Part shown: positions 45,721 to 56,343 of the stretch, piece by piece
How positions within the stretch are numbered: position 1 is the stretch's first letter
How the letters are laid out: each line of letters begins with the position of its first letter
Origin: Ustilago trichophora
Lineage: Eukaryota > Basidiomycota > Ustilaginomycetes > Ustilaginales > Ustilaginaceae
Direction of reading: 5' to 3'
Length of the DNA stretch: 64,000 bases
Assembly (NCBI GenBank): GCA_900323505.1
Contig: OOIN01000022.1
Location: forward strand, 680,228-744,227
Made by a program: the position numbers and the translations under genes
The notes under the pieces: generated by a model
What the model was told of the DNA's origin: nothing
Database searches by the model: none
What the model saw: only the letters and a program-made list of their open reading frames with translations

Positions 45721-47791
45721 ACGTGACTGGCCCATTAATGGGTCAGGCCCATTAATGGGTCATTTTTGCGCGTAAATACAAATGATACTCTTTGCATTCT
45801 TGTGACCATTTGGCATGCAAAGAAGCATCAAAGCAGGTCAATCTCGTCATCTGAGCAGTCATCATCATACCAATCATGATATCCAGGATATCTAGGCTCC
45901 TCCAAGTCCTCCAGGCCGGAGGAAGCGCTGTCAAGCTCTACACTTGCTGCTCGGCTATGCTGGACATCCAAACTTGATGATGAGGAGGACCAAATGCTGA
46001 TGCTTGGTGTTGGGCTGGATTCTTGGTCTGTGCTTGGCAAGCAACGCTTTTTGCCTCGTTTTCCACGCTTTTTGGCCTGTTTTTGAGCATTTTTTCGCTG
46101 CATTGCTTCGTGAATTTCTTTGCTGTCTAGAACTTTGGCCTGCGACAGCCGTGCTTGGTCCCCCTGCTGTCGCACCTGCCTGAAAGCAAGTGTATGATGT
46201 AGTTCTGCTACCTCCTGCTGTAATAGGACGCTTTTGTCATGAAAAAGACCAGCAGCTTTTATCATTTTGCTCCAAAGCAGCCTGGATTCGCGATTTGGAT
46301 GCTCTGAAGAGCGAATTTGGCTTGCTAAGGCCACCAATTGTCTGGAATTCTTTGGAGTGTGCGGGAATGATATCTCTCCGTCATTTTCTGGAGTTGCGGC
46401 ACGCTCTGGCAAGCGTGCAAGTACCTGTGAAGCACTGACACTTGTGTCTATGCCAACAGATTTAAAAGCAGCCCTTGCGGCCCTTGGCGTCATGATTTGC
46501 TCTCGTATCTTGATGTATATGCGCAAAAACTGGGCTTTATTGATGACAAGGCCGCTTTTTGCTAATGATAAGATCATCTTGCTGTACTGTGCCTTCAGCG
46601 GACCAAAAATGGACACGTCTAGTGGCTGTAGTAAGTGTGTAGCATGAGCAGGAAAGCATAACAGGACAATGCCATTTTTTTCCGCAAACTCTGTGAATGC
46701 CAAGCTTGTGTGTGAGTTATGACCATCAAGAAGGAGCAGACGCTTTTGATTCGCATTTTGAGGCCTTGTATGGGGCTCAAAACAGCGTTTTAGCCAGTCC
46801 AGTCCAATATCCTGATTTGTCCAACCATTCTTTGTGACGGCAAAAGCCCAATTTGGAGGAATGAGCTGCTGATGACGGAACCAGCCAAGCATGTGCGCAT
46901 TGCCCTTGAAAATGATCATTGGAGGAGGGATTTGGTGGCCAATGCATTCAATGACAGTTGCACTTTCTCGTTGTCCTGGTTGTGTCCTGAATAATGTCGA
47001 CGCTTTTTTTCTCTTTGCACAAGCACTTTGTGGCTCTGTGCCCTCCCAAAAACGAAGCCAGTTTCGTCCATATTGTAGACATGACAAAAGGGTATGTCAT
47101 GAGTGACCATTGTGCTGCGGAGGAGCTCGTAATATTGTGTCACCGTAGCTCTGTTTGATACTTTGGCCCTAGAATGGTCCAAAACGCGGCTGAAACAGCT
47201 CAAAAGCGAAGGGTGACGATAAAGAAATCCTCGGGCCCACTTTCTGGAAATCATTGCTTCTTGATTACACAAATTCTCCTTGTTGAAAGCTGCTGCTCGG
47301 TCCATGAGCTCCTTGTAGTTGATAGGAAAGCCCTGCGCAGCTGTAGTTTCTATGTGAGTCTGTAATGACTTTTCTTGAGCTTCCGAGAGGAGCTGCCGAT
47401 GAGTGTGTGCATTATGACGGGCCTGAATACCTTTAAGACGCCTTTGGAGTGGTGAATAAGGCACATTATGAAGCTCTGCAGCCTTCCGGATGCTTTTGAC
47501 AGCACCGGAATTGATGTCGCGGATGGCATGACGGATAGCCTCCTCTCTTTGCAGTGTTTTGGAGCAAAATTCGTCCCTTTTGGCCTTTGTCATTTGTGGA
47601 GACATGACAATAAAGGTGTAAGTTAACTTTGATGACGGTGTGATGATGGTGAAAGTCCGGAGAGAAAGGTGATGATGGTGGTAGAGACGATACCTGTTTG
47701 CCACGTAGATGTTGTGCTGACGTGCCTTAAAAAACACGACGCGCAATTTTTTTCGGCCGTGAAAAATGACCCATTAATGGGCCAGTCACGT
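45721..47791 (-). mobile_element. pogo-type (Tc1/mariner superfamily) DNA transposon, 2071 bp
   Basis: Terminal inverted repeats start ACGTGACTGGCCCATTAATG on both ends and continue through GGGTCATTTTT. They are flanked by TA on each side (45719-45720 and 47792-47793), the target duplication of this superfamily. The left end carries a tandem duplication of the 17-bp palindromic module GGCCCATTAATGGGTCA (45729-45762); the right end has one. A single transposase gene fills the interior on the minus strand. The sharp TIRs and intact TA suggest a young insertion. Confidence 0.93.
45828..47605 (-). pseudogene. pogo-type transposase with one frameshift
   Basis: From the ATG at 47605 (MSPQMTKAKRDEF) the protein has a psq-like helix-turn-helix (EEAIRHAIRDINSGAVKSIR), then a CENP-B-type DNA-binding region (INYKELMDRAAAF...WARGFLYRHP). 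The DDE/DDD core follows: first Asp in VYNMDETGF, second in LLLLDGHNSH, third in HLLQPLDVSIFGPLK. The frame breaks at an A7 run on the coding strand (47004-47010). Upstream reads HKVLVQREKK and downstream continues STLFRTQPGQRESATVIECI one frame over. About 592 aa if continuous. The C-terminus is a Lys-rich then acidic tail (YDDDCSDDEIDLL). The frameshift may be real decay, or a homopolymer sequencing error. Confidence 0.88.
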
Positions 47792-47861
47792 TAATCCTTT
47801 GTGCAAGTCACGCACTTTTTTTCAGGGGGGAGGATCATAGAACTTTTAGTTTCTCAGTCAC

Positions 47862-48043
47862 ATCGTGAAAAAAGGAAAGATCCGTCATGAAGCCACCCTC
47901 GAAGCCACCCCCGATCAGCTGGCTTTCTCCAAAGCCACCCTGGATGGGTTCGTTAGCCACCCCAGGTGGCTTTGCACGAAGCCAGCTGATCGGGGGGTGG
48001 GCTTTGAGGGTGGCTTCATGACGGACTTTCCTTTTTTTCCGAT
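47862..48043 (+). mobile_element. 182-bp foldback MITE-like element, copy A
   Basis: Begins ATCGTGAAAAAAGGAAAGAT and ends with the near-complement TTTTTTTCCGAT. Arms of about 50 bp contain GTCATGAAGCCACCC and its complement. The interior has further GCCACCC/GGGTGGC modules and AGCCAGCTGATC/GATCAGCTGGCT, so nearly the whole element can fold on itself. No ORF. No clear target duplication. Confidence 0.8.
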
Positions 48044-48602
48044 ATGATATGACTGCATACTGTGGTACCGCACGTGATCTACGGCACGGTCAGTGCACTG
48101 TCAAATTCTAAAATAAAAATTTTGTCATAAAGCTTTCCTCTATCAACATTTTCATGAAATGAAGATAGGTAGCTTTAAGGACAAGTTTTTTTTTTCTAGA
48201 CATGACTGTCTACATAAGTTACTCAATGGATCAAGCTCGTGACTGACTGACGATTCAGATCTGTCGCGCGTCACCGATACATTCTATGTGAGCTCTTGTA
48301 CGTGCACTGAAATCCTATTTTAATTTTTGCAAATCATTTTCGTTTTGAGTACACTAGTGGTCCAGTCATGTTCACGCGCCAGTCATCTTAAAGCTTTCCT
48401 TCTTAAAGTTATTGTCACAACTGAGATTCAAATTACTAGAATGGATCATGGGGAGCCCTTTATATACATGTGCGAAGTCGCACCAAAGTGGCCATCGCTG
48501 TTCGAACGAAGTCAGTGGCTCGTGCATCGAGAAAATGAGTCGGGGAAACGCATCGAGGAAACATCAATTTTGTAACATTTTATCGAACCTTTTGGGACTC
48601 AT

Positions 48603-48784
48603 ATCGGAAAAAAAAGGAAGGATCCGTCATGAAGCCACCCTCGAAGCCACCCCCAATTGGCTGGCTTCGTGCAAAGCCACCTGGGGTGGCTAACGAACCC
48701 ATCCAGGGTGGCTTTGGAGAAAGCCAGCTGATCGGGGGTGGCTTCGAGGGTGGCTTCATGACGGATCTTTCCTTTTCTTACGAT
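48603..48784 (-). mobile_element. 182-bp foldback MITE-like element, copy B
   Basis: Same length and ends as copy A, but its asymmetric interior (for example ACGAACCCATCC at about 48693) is the reverse complement of copy A's (GGATGGGTTCGT at about 47942). It is therefore a second insertion, or inversion, in opposite orientation, about 740 bp from copy A. Confidence 0.8.
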
Positions 48785-48807
48785 GTGTATCGCAAAAACG
48801 GATTAAA

Positions 48808-48900
48808 GGGACCGGCCCACTAACGGGTCAGTGAAGCTACGCGGGGTGGCAATGGGGGGTGGCTTCGAGTTGGCATTTTCCATGTTTTAGGATATGAATG
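48808..48900. mobile_element. Half foldback relic with pogo-like TIR fragment
   Basis: GACCGGCCCACTAACGGGTCA resembles the pogo TIR. It is followed by GGGTGGCTTCGAGTTGGCAT, TTTCC and TTTTAGGATATG, which match the arm of the 49380-49505 foldback element. A truncated or recombined copy. Confidence 0.5.
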
Positions 48901-48982
48901 TGATCGTGCGAGGGCTGCGCAGTATAATTTTTCTCTGTCTTTAGCACTGTCCTTTATAAGATTGTGAATCGCATGACCTTTT

Positions 48983-48984
<2 letters not shown>

Positions 48985-49023
<39 letters not shown>
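48985..49023. repeat. Poly-T tract of about 38 bases
   Basis: A homopolymer following GACCTTTTGAG. It could be the poly-A tail of a retrotransposed copy on the minus strand, but no adjoining coding remnant was recognised. Confidence 0.8.
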
Positions 49024-49379
49024 CCTTTCTGAGACAAGAGTCGACCAAACTTATGCAGCACAAAATGAGACATGACACCTGATTTTCCAATGTCCTTGCT
49101 CATGTGCCATATCGGCGCCAAAAAGAAGAAAGCAGCGAAAAAAAAAGAAAAAAAAGAAACAAGAAGAAAAGGAGAAAAAACCCGAAAACAAAAGCTCGCG
49201 CTGACACTCTTTTGCCGTGCTTACGGACATATTTTGTGCAAGGGTCGTTCAGATCCAGACAAATTTTGCATTCATATCGGAAAAAAAGGAACAATCAGTT
49301 TTTGAGTCACCCTCGAAGCCACTCGCTTTGTGCGAGATTTGCAGACTGCGTTGGTAACGGGACTGGCCCATTAGTCATA

Positions 49380-49510
49380 TCCTAAAAAAAGGAAAATGCC
49401 AACTTGAAGCCACCCCCCGATGCCACCCCAGGTGGCTTCAAGGTGGCTTTCCATCGTAGCCACCCACCCCGGGTGGCTTTGAGGGGTGGCTTCGAGTTGG
49501 CATTTCTACC
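49380..49510. mobile_element. Foldback MITE-like element, second family
   Basis: The left arm AAAATGCCAACTTGAAGCCA (from 49393) pairs with the right arm ending GGCTTCGAGTTGGCATTT (to 49505). The interior is again made of GCCACCC/GGGTGGC modules. A degraded relative lies at about 49276-49345 (ATCGGAAAAAAAGGAAC...CACCCTCGAAGCCAC), which has the ends of the first family. Confidence 0.7.
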
Positions 49511-49519
49511 CTAGCCCTA

Positions 49520-51001
49520 GGCCGCGGTGCGCCAGCCGCGGGAGAAGCACCAGTCCGTCCCGCCAAAATGGCCAACCTGACCACGCTCCGTCAGCCTGAG
49601 GGACGCATCAAAAAACACTGGTGCAGTGCCGCAACGGAAAATTCTTTTTCCTTGGCTGGGCAGCGGACAGGTGGGTGACGGACGCGTCAAAATTCAGGGA
49701 AATTGCTAGCGTGACAGACACGCTCACCCACACTTCTCTAGTGCCTGACAGACCAATCCAACTTTTTGGCTGAGCGGCCCACTCACCCAGCAGACTCACT
49801 GAGCTGTCCGTCACTTCACTGACTGGCAGACAGCATGAGTGACAGACATGACTGACTGACTGACTTGGTGAAGTGACAGACGTGACTGACTGGCAGACAT
49901 GATTGAGGAAGTGATTCCTGCTGCAGACATATGCAGTGATCAGGTGTGTGACGGTGACCAATGTGTACCCATGGACTGCAGCAGACGGACAAAACTCAAA
50001 TACAAACATTGACAGACAATGTCAAAAAATATGTCTGCCAAAAAAATCTGATCAGAATGCTGGCCTCAAAATTGAGAGCGCAATGTGTCCTTGGAGCAAG
50101 GAGCGTGACGCGTCTGGGTATGAGTAGACGGACTTTCATTGCACCGCACACAATTTGACTCTGCGCTGACTGACTGACAGACGCGTCAAATTTCAGTGAA
50201 TTCATCTTGGCAGCGTGTACATCCTTCAACAGCACTCTGAACAGCGGCTGGTCCGTCAAGTCATGGCTCCTTTGTCTGGAAGCGTGTGAAGGACAATGTT
50301 GAGACAACAGTCAATGACTCTCACGGCTGGAACCAACAAAGCTAACTCAGATGCTCCCAAGTGCAGACCGTTGCTTTGAGTTTGCTTTGTGTTTGACGGA
50401 CAGACTTTCTCACAGCTTGACTTTGACGTACTTGTCCTTTGTCCGCCATGCACCCACACCCTTGTCTGTCCTTCACACGCTGTACACCTTTGTCTGTTGT
50501 CCATTGTCCGTCACACACCACAGATCTTTGTCTGCTTGTTGCTCACCGCACAGCTTTGTCTGTCCGTCACTGAAACAAAATTTTCCACACCGCTCACAGA
50601 TCTGCGCTATCCTTTCTTGACTTGATGGCTTTACGGTCACTGAAACAAAATTTTCCACACCGCTCACAGCTCTGCACTATCCTTTCTTGACTTGTTTGCT
50701 TTGCAGTGTGTGTCTGCATGAGCGTGAGTGCAAGTGAAACCATCTTACCTTTGTACGTTTCCCTCTTGGACACATTGAGTGCTTCAAGTGGCTGTTGCTG
50801 TAACCCGTTACGCTTGCTGGAATCCTTGACCGTGTACGTCTGACTGTGCTTGCTATGTGCGCTGCTTGTCTCCTCTGAAGCATATATACTGTGCCTTTCT
50901 GACCGTTGCTGACCATCATTGCTCATCAATCCAACAATCCATTCCAGCTTCTCTCTACCGTACTCTACCACTTTTATCCACCGCCAGCAAATTCTTCAAC
51001 C
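49520..51001. promoter_or_regulatory. Upstream region of the telomere-linked helicase
   Basis: 1.5 kb rich in short, degenerate CTGACTGAC / GACAGAC / TCCGTC repeats, with ACGCGTCAAATTTCAG-like segments at about 49684 and 50180 that recur weakly near 56080. It contains a 70-bp tandem duplication at 50567-50706. A pyrimidine-rich TTCTCTCTACCGTACTC precedes the gene start. Short ORFs here have no coding character. Confidence 0.55.
50567..50706. repeat. 70-bp tandem duplication
   Basis: Two copies beginning GTCACTGAAACAAAATTTTC at about 50567 and 50637, nearly identical through CTATCCTTTCTTGACTTG. Confidence 0.85.
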
Positions 51002-54000
51002 ATGTCTCAGCAATCTTTCCATCCTGATGACAGCGTACTTGCTGCTGAACTTGTTGATGCAGGCATCGACACAATTGACGCAGTCAGTGATACGGACAGG
51101 TATGTTTGGGCAATCATCACCACGCATCATCAATGATCAGCAGCTGACATCACTATTTGCATTTTTTGAATTCAGTCACGCTCTCCCTGCTGCCAACCAA
51201 GCCGCAAATCAAGAAACCGCCATTTCCACTCCAGTGGATCCTCAGCACACCGCTCAGCTGGCACGCTTCAACTTACGCTTGGTGGACCATCCCCGCATCC
51301 TGCTCTGCACCCTGGACAGCTGTTGTCCTCAATTGCCGCTCATCCCAGACTTCAAGCACGTCACGGCTCACATCAAGAAGGTCCACAAGAAGCCGCTGGT
51401 TGGGTCTGCCAAGGAGATGCTGCGTAGCCTCCTTGATGAACTGGATGTACCGTCTCCTGGCACGGTCTGCATCAACAAGGATCTTCTGCCAGAGCGCATG
51501 ATTCCTGAGCTGGGTGAGCTCTTCCAAGGCTACCGCTGCAACTTGTGCTCCTATGCCGTCCAAGCCAAGTCTGCTTTCTACGAGCATCTGCGTGGGCATC
51601 CTGATGCTAAAGGCAGAGCATCATACACCCATCCTGTTCCCATGCAGAAGTTGCACGAGTGCGGCAAGAAGATCCGCTACCTTCACGTCCGCAATCAAGA
51701 TCTGGATCCCACACCGCCTCCTGCCATTCTCACCACCGCTCTGGATGCAAGCACCATCAGCGCCAATATCAAGACAAAGGTGGATGCCTTCCTCAAGCAG
51801 AATGAAGATTGCCTCCGTGAAGCAGACCTGCTCAAGCCAGGCATTCAGCCTGAATCTGCCAGCGGCAACATTGGTCCTTGGGCCAAGCAGCTGGGTTGGC
51901 ATGCGTACTGGGCTGGCAAGCCTATTGTGGCCATCGGCGCACTCAGCAAGTCAAAAAAGGTGTGGCCTGGTGCTCATATAGACTTTGTCCATTGGGTATT
52001 GGTCATGACACAGCAAGCAGCCGCAACATGGATGACGGCTTTCCTCAAGACTGGCAGGCAGGTGCAACAGACTTTCCGTGCCTACAGTCCTGAACCAAGC
52101 CAGCCGTACAACCTCAGCCTACCAACAGTCAAGAAACGTGCGGACATGTGGGCCTTTTTACTTGCTCTGCTTATCCATGCGGTCTTTGACGGTGTCTCTT
52201 TTGGCTATTACGGTGACAGTGACCAGACTGAGCATCTTGGTCTCAGCGCACACCTGGACTCTGTACTGCAAGATCTGCATGATCTTTACTACGGTGCAGA
52301 TGCAGACATTGATCCGCTCACTGATGAAGATCTGGCAAGCAAGGCAGTGCCGCTCCTCCTCCAACTCTCTCACCTCTTGGTCACGCAACAGCCAGAGGTG
52401 TATGGTGAGAATGACAAGCTTGCTTTGGTACGGCTGTTCCTCCACCTCTGCGTCAGCGCAGATGGCACTCCCATTCCAGTCAATGCCGCTACGTCCATCA
52501 TTGCCAGCTTGGAGTTCTGCTGCCGTGCAGTGCTCTGGCAGTGGCTGTTGGATCCAGAAGATGGTGTGCTCATTGAGCGCTCTGCTGAGGAGATTGCTGC
52601 CGAGGTTGATCTACAGATGAAGCGCTATCTGTACAGCACCAGCAGCTCCGCCAGCTCATACCTACAATCCCTTCACCGGTATGGCACAGTACTTGCGCAA
52701 GATGATGGCACCAACTTCCACTTTTCCTGGCAGCAAGATCTCAAGAGCGTCAAGTTTGGAACAGAGACCATCCAAGTGGACCGTCTCCAAGCTCTGATGC
52801 ATGGTGCGCAAAAGCGGGCAGAAGCTTTGCTACGTCAGCTCTGCCTTTTGCCAGAGGATGCATCACTTGCGCTCAACCTGAAGCACATTCTGGATGATCA
52901 CCGCAACATGCAACCAGACTTCAGCTTTGTGGCCGCTTCTCCGGAGCTGCAGAGCATCAGCAGTGTTCTCTGCCGTGCTGCTGCTGGTAATGTACCTGCC
53001 GCACAACCCCTCATGGATCCATACTCTGATGAGTTGGAGTTCGATGCAGATGCTGCCAATGCATACTTCAGCATGCACAATGAATTCACCAAGCTGCTTG
53101 CGGTGCTCATTGAGCTTGGTAGCGGTCTGCCTGCAAGAGGTACAGAGCTGCTCCAATTGCAGCACACCAACACGCTTGTTGGTCCACGCAACCTCTTTGT
53201 GCATGATGGCAGTGTCTTCACCGCTCTGCCCAGCAAGAAAGGCACTGGACGTCAAAAGGTGATTCCACGCTTCCTGCCATACCCAGTGGGATGCATGGTG
53301 GTCTTTTACGTAGCTCAGGTGGTGCCGTTTGTCCATCTCCTACATAATGCAGTGCTGCAGCCCCGTGCGGCCAGCTCTATGCTCTTGGTGGACCATCACG
53401 GCAATGCATGGGAGACAAATGCCGTCACCAAGATGCTGCAAGCACTCTGCCAGGAGCACATCAGCTCTATCACGGCTGGCCTCAACATGCGCACTTGGCG
53501 GCAACTGGCAGTGAGCATTGACCGCAAGCTCATCCGTCCGAGGTCCATGACTGCAGAAGAGGTGTTGGACAGCGCTCACGATCTTCAAGCTGGACATTCA
53601 ACACGGACTGCAGAGCAGCACTATGGCCTGGATGCAAGCATGCTGCATCAGCTCACGCAAGAGAGCATGGATGTCATGTTGGAAGTGTCAGAGCGGTGGC
53701 ATGCATTCTGGGGTATGCCATCCCGCTTTGAAGAGGACGTCAAGCCATATGACCACCTCATGGCAGGAAAGGCAGCAGGAGATGACTGCAAGGCAGTATC
53801 TTCACTGAAGCGGCAGCTGGATGCTTTGCAGGAGGACATGCGGTGTGTCAAGCAAAGGCTGGAGCATCCAATTGAAGTTGCTCCACCAAGCGCTACAAGT
53901 GCGGTGCCTGCTGCCCCCATTTCACGCTCTGCTGTGCTAGCAGAACCAGTCAGCAATGCACTCTTCAAGGTGACCGGCAGCCACCGCACCAAGACACTGG

Positions 54001-55991
54001 AGCAGGCCTATGCGCTCAATGCCATCTATGCCAAGGAGACACCACTGATCATTGTCATGGCCACTGGGTCCGGCAAGTCTGCACTTTTCATGGCACCGCT
54101 GCATTGGCTGCCGCCAGCCTCTGTCATTATTGTGGTGGTGCCATTCATTGCACTCACAGATGATCTGATGGAGCAGTGTCAGTGGGTTGGAATTGTGGCA
54201 AGCAAGTGGACAGGCTACCGGAGTGCAGACAGAGTAGAGGGCAGTCAGCTGGTCTTTGTTGCAGCAGAGAACTGCTACAGTCAAGCATTTGCCAACTGGG
54301 CGCAAGAGTTGGATCAGCAGAAGCGGTTGGCAGCCATCTTCTTTGATGAGTGCCATGTCTGCGTAACTCAAAACACCTTCCGTCCGGCAATGGAGAAGAT
54401 CAAGGCACTCATCTCTGCTGTGCGGGTGCAGCAGTACTTCCTTACGGCTACGCTGCCACCAACTCTGGTTCCCACCTTCAAGACCACACTCTGTCTCCCG
54501 CAAGATGGTACTGGCATGATCAGGGCGGCCACCAACCGCAAAAACATCTCCTACAAGGTCCAGCAACTTACATCAAGTGTGGAAATGCCATTCCAAATCA
54601 AGCGTCTCCTTGAAGCTCACCCTGCCGGTGCAGTGATGATCTTCTGCAAGTCCACCACTGCAGCACAAACCACAGCGGAGGATCTCAATTGCACTTGCGT
54701 GATCGCAGACATGCCAGAGGAGCAGAAGCAGAGAACGGTTTCAACATGGTTGCGGTGTTCTGCCACAGAGACCAACACTGGCAAACGCGTCATTGTTGGA
54801 ACAACAGCTATCGGCACAGGCATCAATCCGCAACATGTCAGTCTGGTGGTCCATTGCGGTGATACATGGGACATGGTCAGTTACGTGCAAGAGTCAGGAC
54901 GCGCTGGACGTAGTGGCAGTGGAGCATCAGCGGTGCTGTTGGCCACCAGAGTCCAAACACGTGAAGCACAGGTGCAGCTCTACATAGAGGAGCGTACTTG
55001 CCGGCGTCTGGCCATCTCACGCTATCTGGACGGAATGCCGGTGACTTGCCTCAGCCAGCCAGACTTTGCGCTGTGCGACCTCTGCCAGCAGCGTGTGGAA
55101 GGACCAGTCACACCGCCAAAGAAGATCATTGGCTTGGAGTCACCGCCAGAGTCTGACAAGCGTGAGCGGCAGCAGAATGGCAAGACCCAGACTGCTGGTC
55201 AACTCCAAGCTGCAAACAGCAGCAGTAGGCGGTTGCAAGTCAGCACCACGGCCTTGGATTCACCTACACCACGTCAGCGGCGGCATCAAGGTTTTACGGC
55301 AGCTCTAGACCTGAACCATCAGCACTCAGCAAGCAGAGGAGCGCCAAACCAGATATTATCCTCCACTGCTCAAAACCAGCTTCAGCCAGCATTGCCGGTT
55401 CTCAGTTTTACGCCTCCGCCATTTGCATTCAGCCTAAGTCCATCACCGGCACATCCACCTGTGCACATTGACATTGACACATCAAGCAGCAGATCGCTAC
55501 TGCAGAGCCTTGCCGGTGTGTGCTCTTTGTGTTACCTCTTCCGCAACCAGCACACATGCTCTGGACAACATGGAATCCGACACTCTTTCAGCAACTGCAA
55601 CTGCTGGCCGCAAATCAAGGACAAGTTGCCACAATCAGAGCCACGCATCAATGCAACCTACATTGGCGGCCTCAAGCGCCGCATGCAGAAAGCAAAGCAC
55701 ATTGCTTGTTACGCATGTCTGGTTCCCATCAACATTTGCGCCAACACCAGCTCAACCAATTCTACAGCATGCTCACGCAGGTATGCTGACATTGTGCTGC
55801 CCGTAGTTGCGGCAGTGCTCAGATGCAGAGAGCACACTGCCAATGTGCTGCGGTTGATTGGCTTGGATCAGATGGACCCACATGCGGTAGTGGTACAAGG
55901 TGAGCTAGGTACAGCCGTGACCTACAAAGGTGAGAGTATGCTTCTGGCATTTGCCATGTTTGCAGCGGCTGTAGAAGCAGCGGCTATGTAG
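51002..55991 (+). CDS. Telomere-linked RecQ-like helicase fused to tyrosine-recombinase-like domain
   Basis: Two exons: 51002-51099 and 51176-55991, with donor AG|GTATGT, a CTGAC branch-like site and acceptor TTCAG|T. The product is 1637 aa. Zn-binding N-terminus: Cys/His cluster from C77 and a canonical C2H2 finger (C154, C157, H170, H174). Residues ~600-870 form a tyrosine-recombinase-like domain: R687 in LPARGTELLQL, RTWR (R805, R808) where HxxR is expected, H840 in GHSTRTAEQHYG and Y849. Helicase motifs: I ATGSGKS (~995), Ia VVVPFIALTDD, II FFDECH (~1089), III FLTATLPP, V GTTAIGTGIN, VI VQESGRAGRSG (~1271). The C-terminus is Cys-rich (CSLCYLFRNQHTCSGQH). U. maydis UTASa and other fungal telomere-linked helicases are the known relatives. 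The 1690-aa reading from 50919 ignores the first exon. Confidence 0.9.
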
Positions 55992-56101
55992 ATAGAAGAC
56001 TTTGCATGTTTCTCAAAATAAATCATTAATTGCATTTCCAGAGTCTGTGAAAATGCAGACAAAGTGGAGGCCTGACGCGTCAATGAGGTTGAATGAGTCC
56101 A

Positions 56102-56335
56102 TCTCAAAGAGACGCGCAAATTTCAGAAATTGGTCCATCTCAAAGAGACGCGCAAATTCCAAGAATCAGTCAGTCTCAAAGAGATGGATGAAAATTCAAA
56201 ATCAGTCCGTCTCAAAGAGACGGATCAAAATCCAAACTGGACACGTCTCAAAGAGATGGATCAAAATCCAAACTGGACATGTCTCAAAGAGATGGATCAA
56301 AATCCAAACTGGACACGTCTCTTTGAGTTGGATCA
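56102..56335. repeat. 36-bp minisatellite, about seven units
   Basis: TCTCAAAGAGA starts units at 56102, 56138, 56174, 56210, 56246 and 56282, with a final variant at 56318 (TCTCTTTGAGT), where the core is inverted. TCTCAAAGAGA is itself nearly palindromic. The 36-bp period keeps a frame open, so the array reads as 12-aa repeats fused to the next ORF, but the gene start probably lies after it. Confidence 0.9.
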
Positions 56336-56343
56336 CACTTCCC

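Larger units (their letters stand above)
47792..49519. other. Nest of foldback elements and TIR relics
   Basis: No gene. The stretch holds two 182-bp foldback copies, a second foldback family, a long poly-T and several fragments resembling the pogo TIR: GGTCCAGTCATGTTCACG (~48360), GACCGGCCCACTAACGGGTCA (~48811) and GGGACTGGCCCATTAGTCA (~49358). Items are listed separately. Confidence 0.7.

Noticed and set aside
47905..49505. GCCACCC repeats as a CRISPR-like array
   Set aside because: The repeats are inverted rather than direct, have no uniform spacers, and lie in a eukaryotic genome. They are foldback elements.
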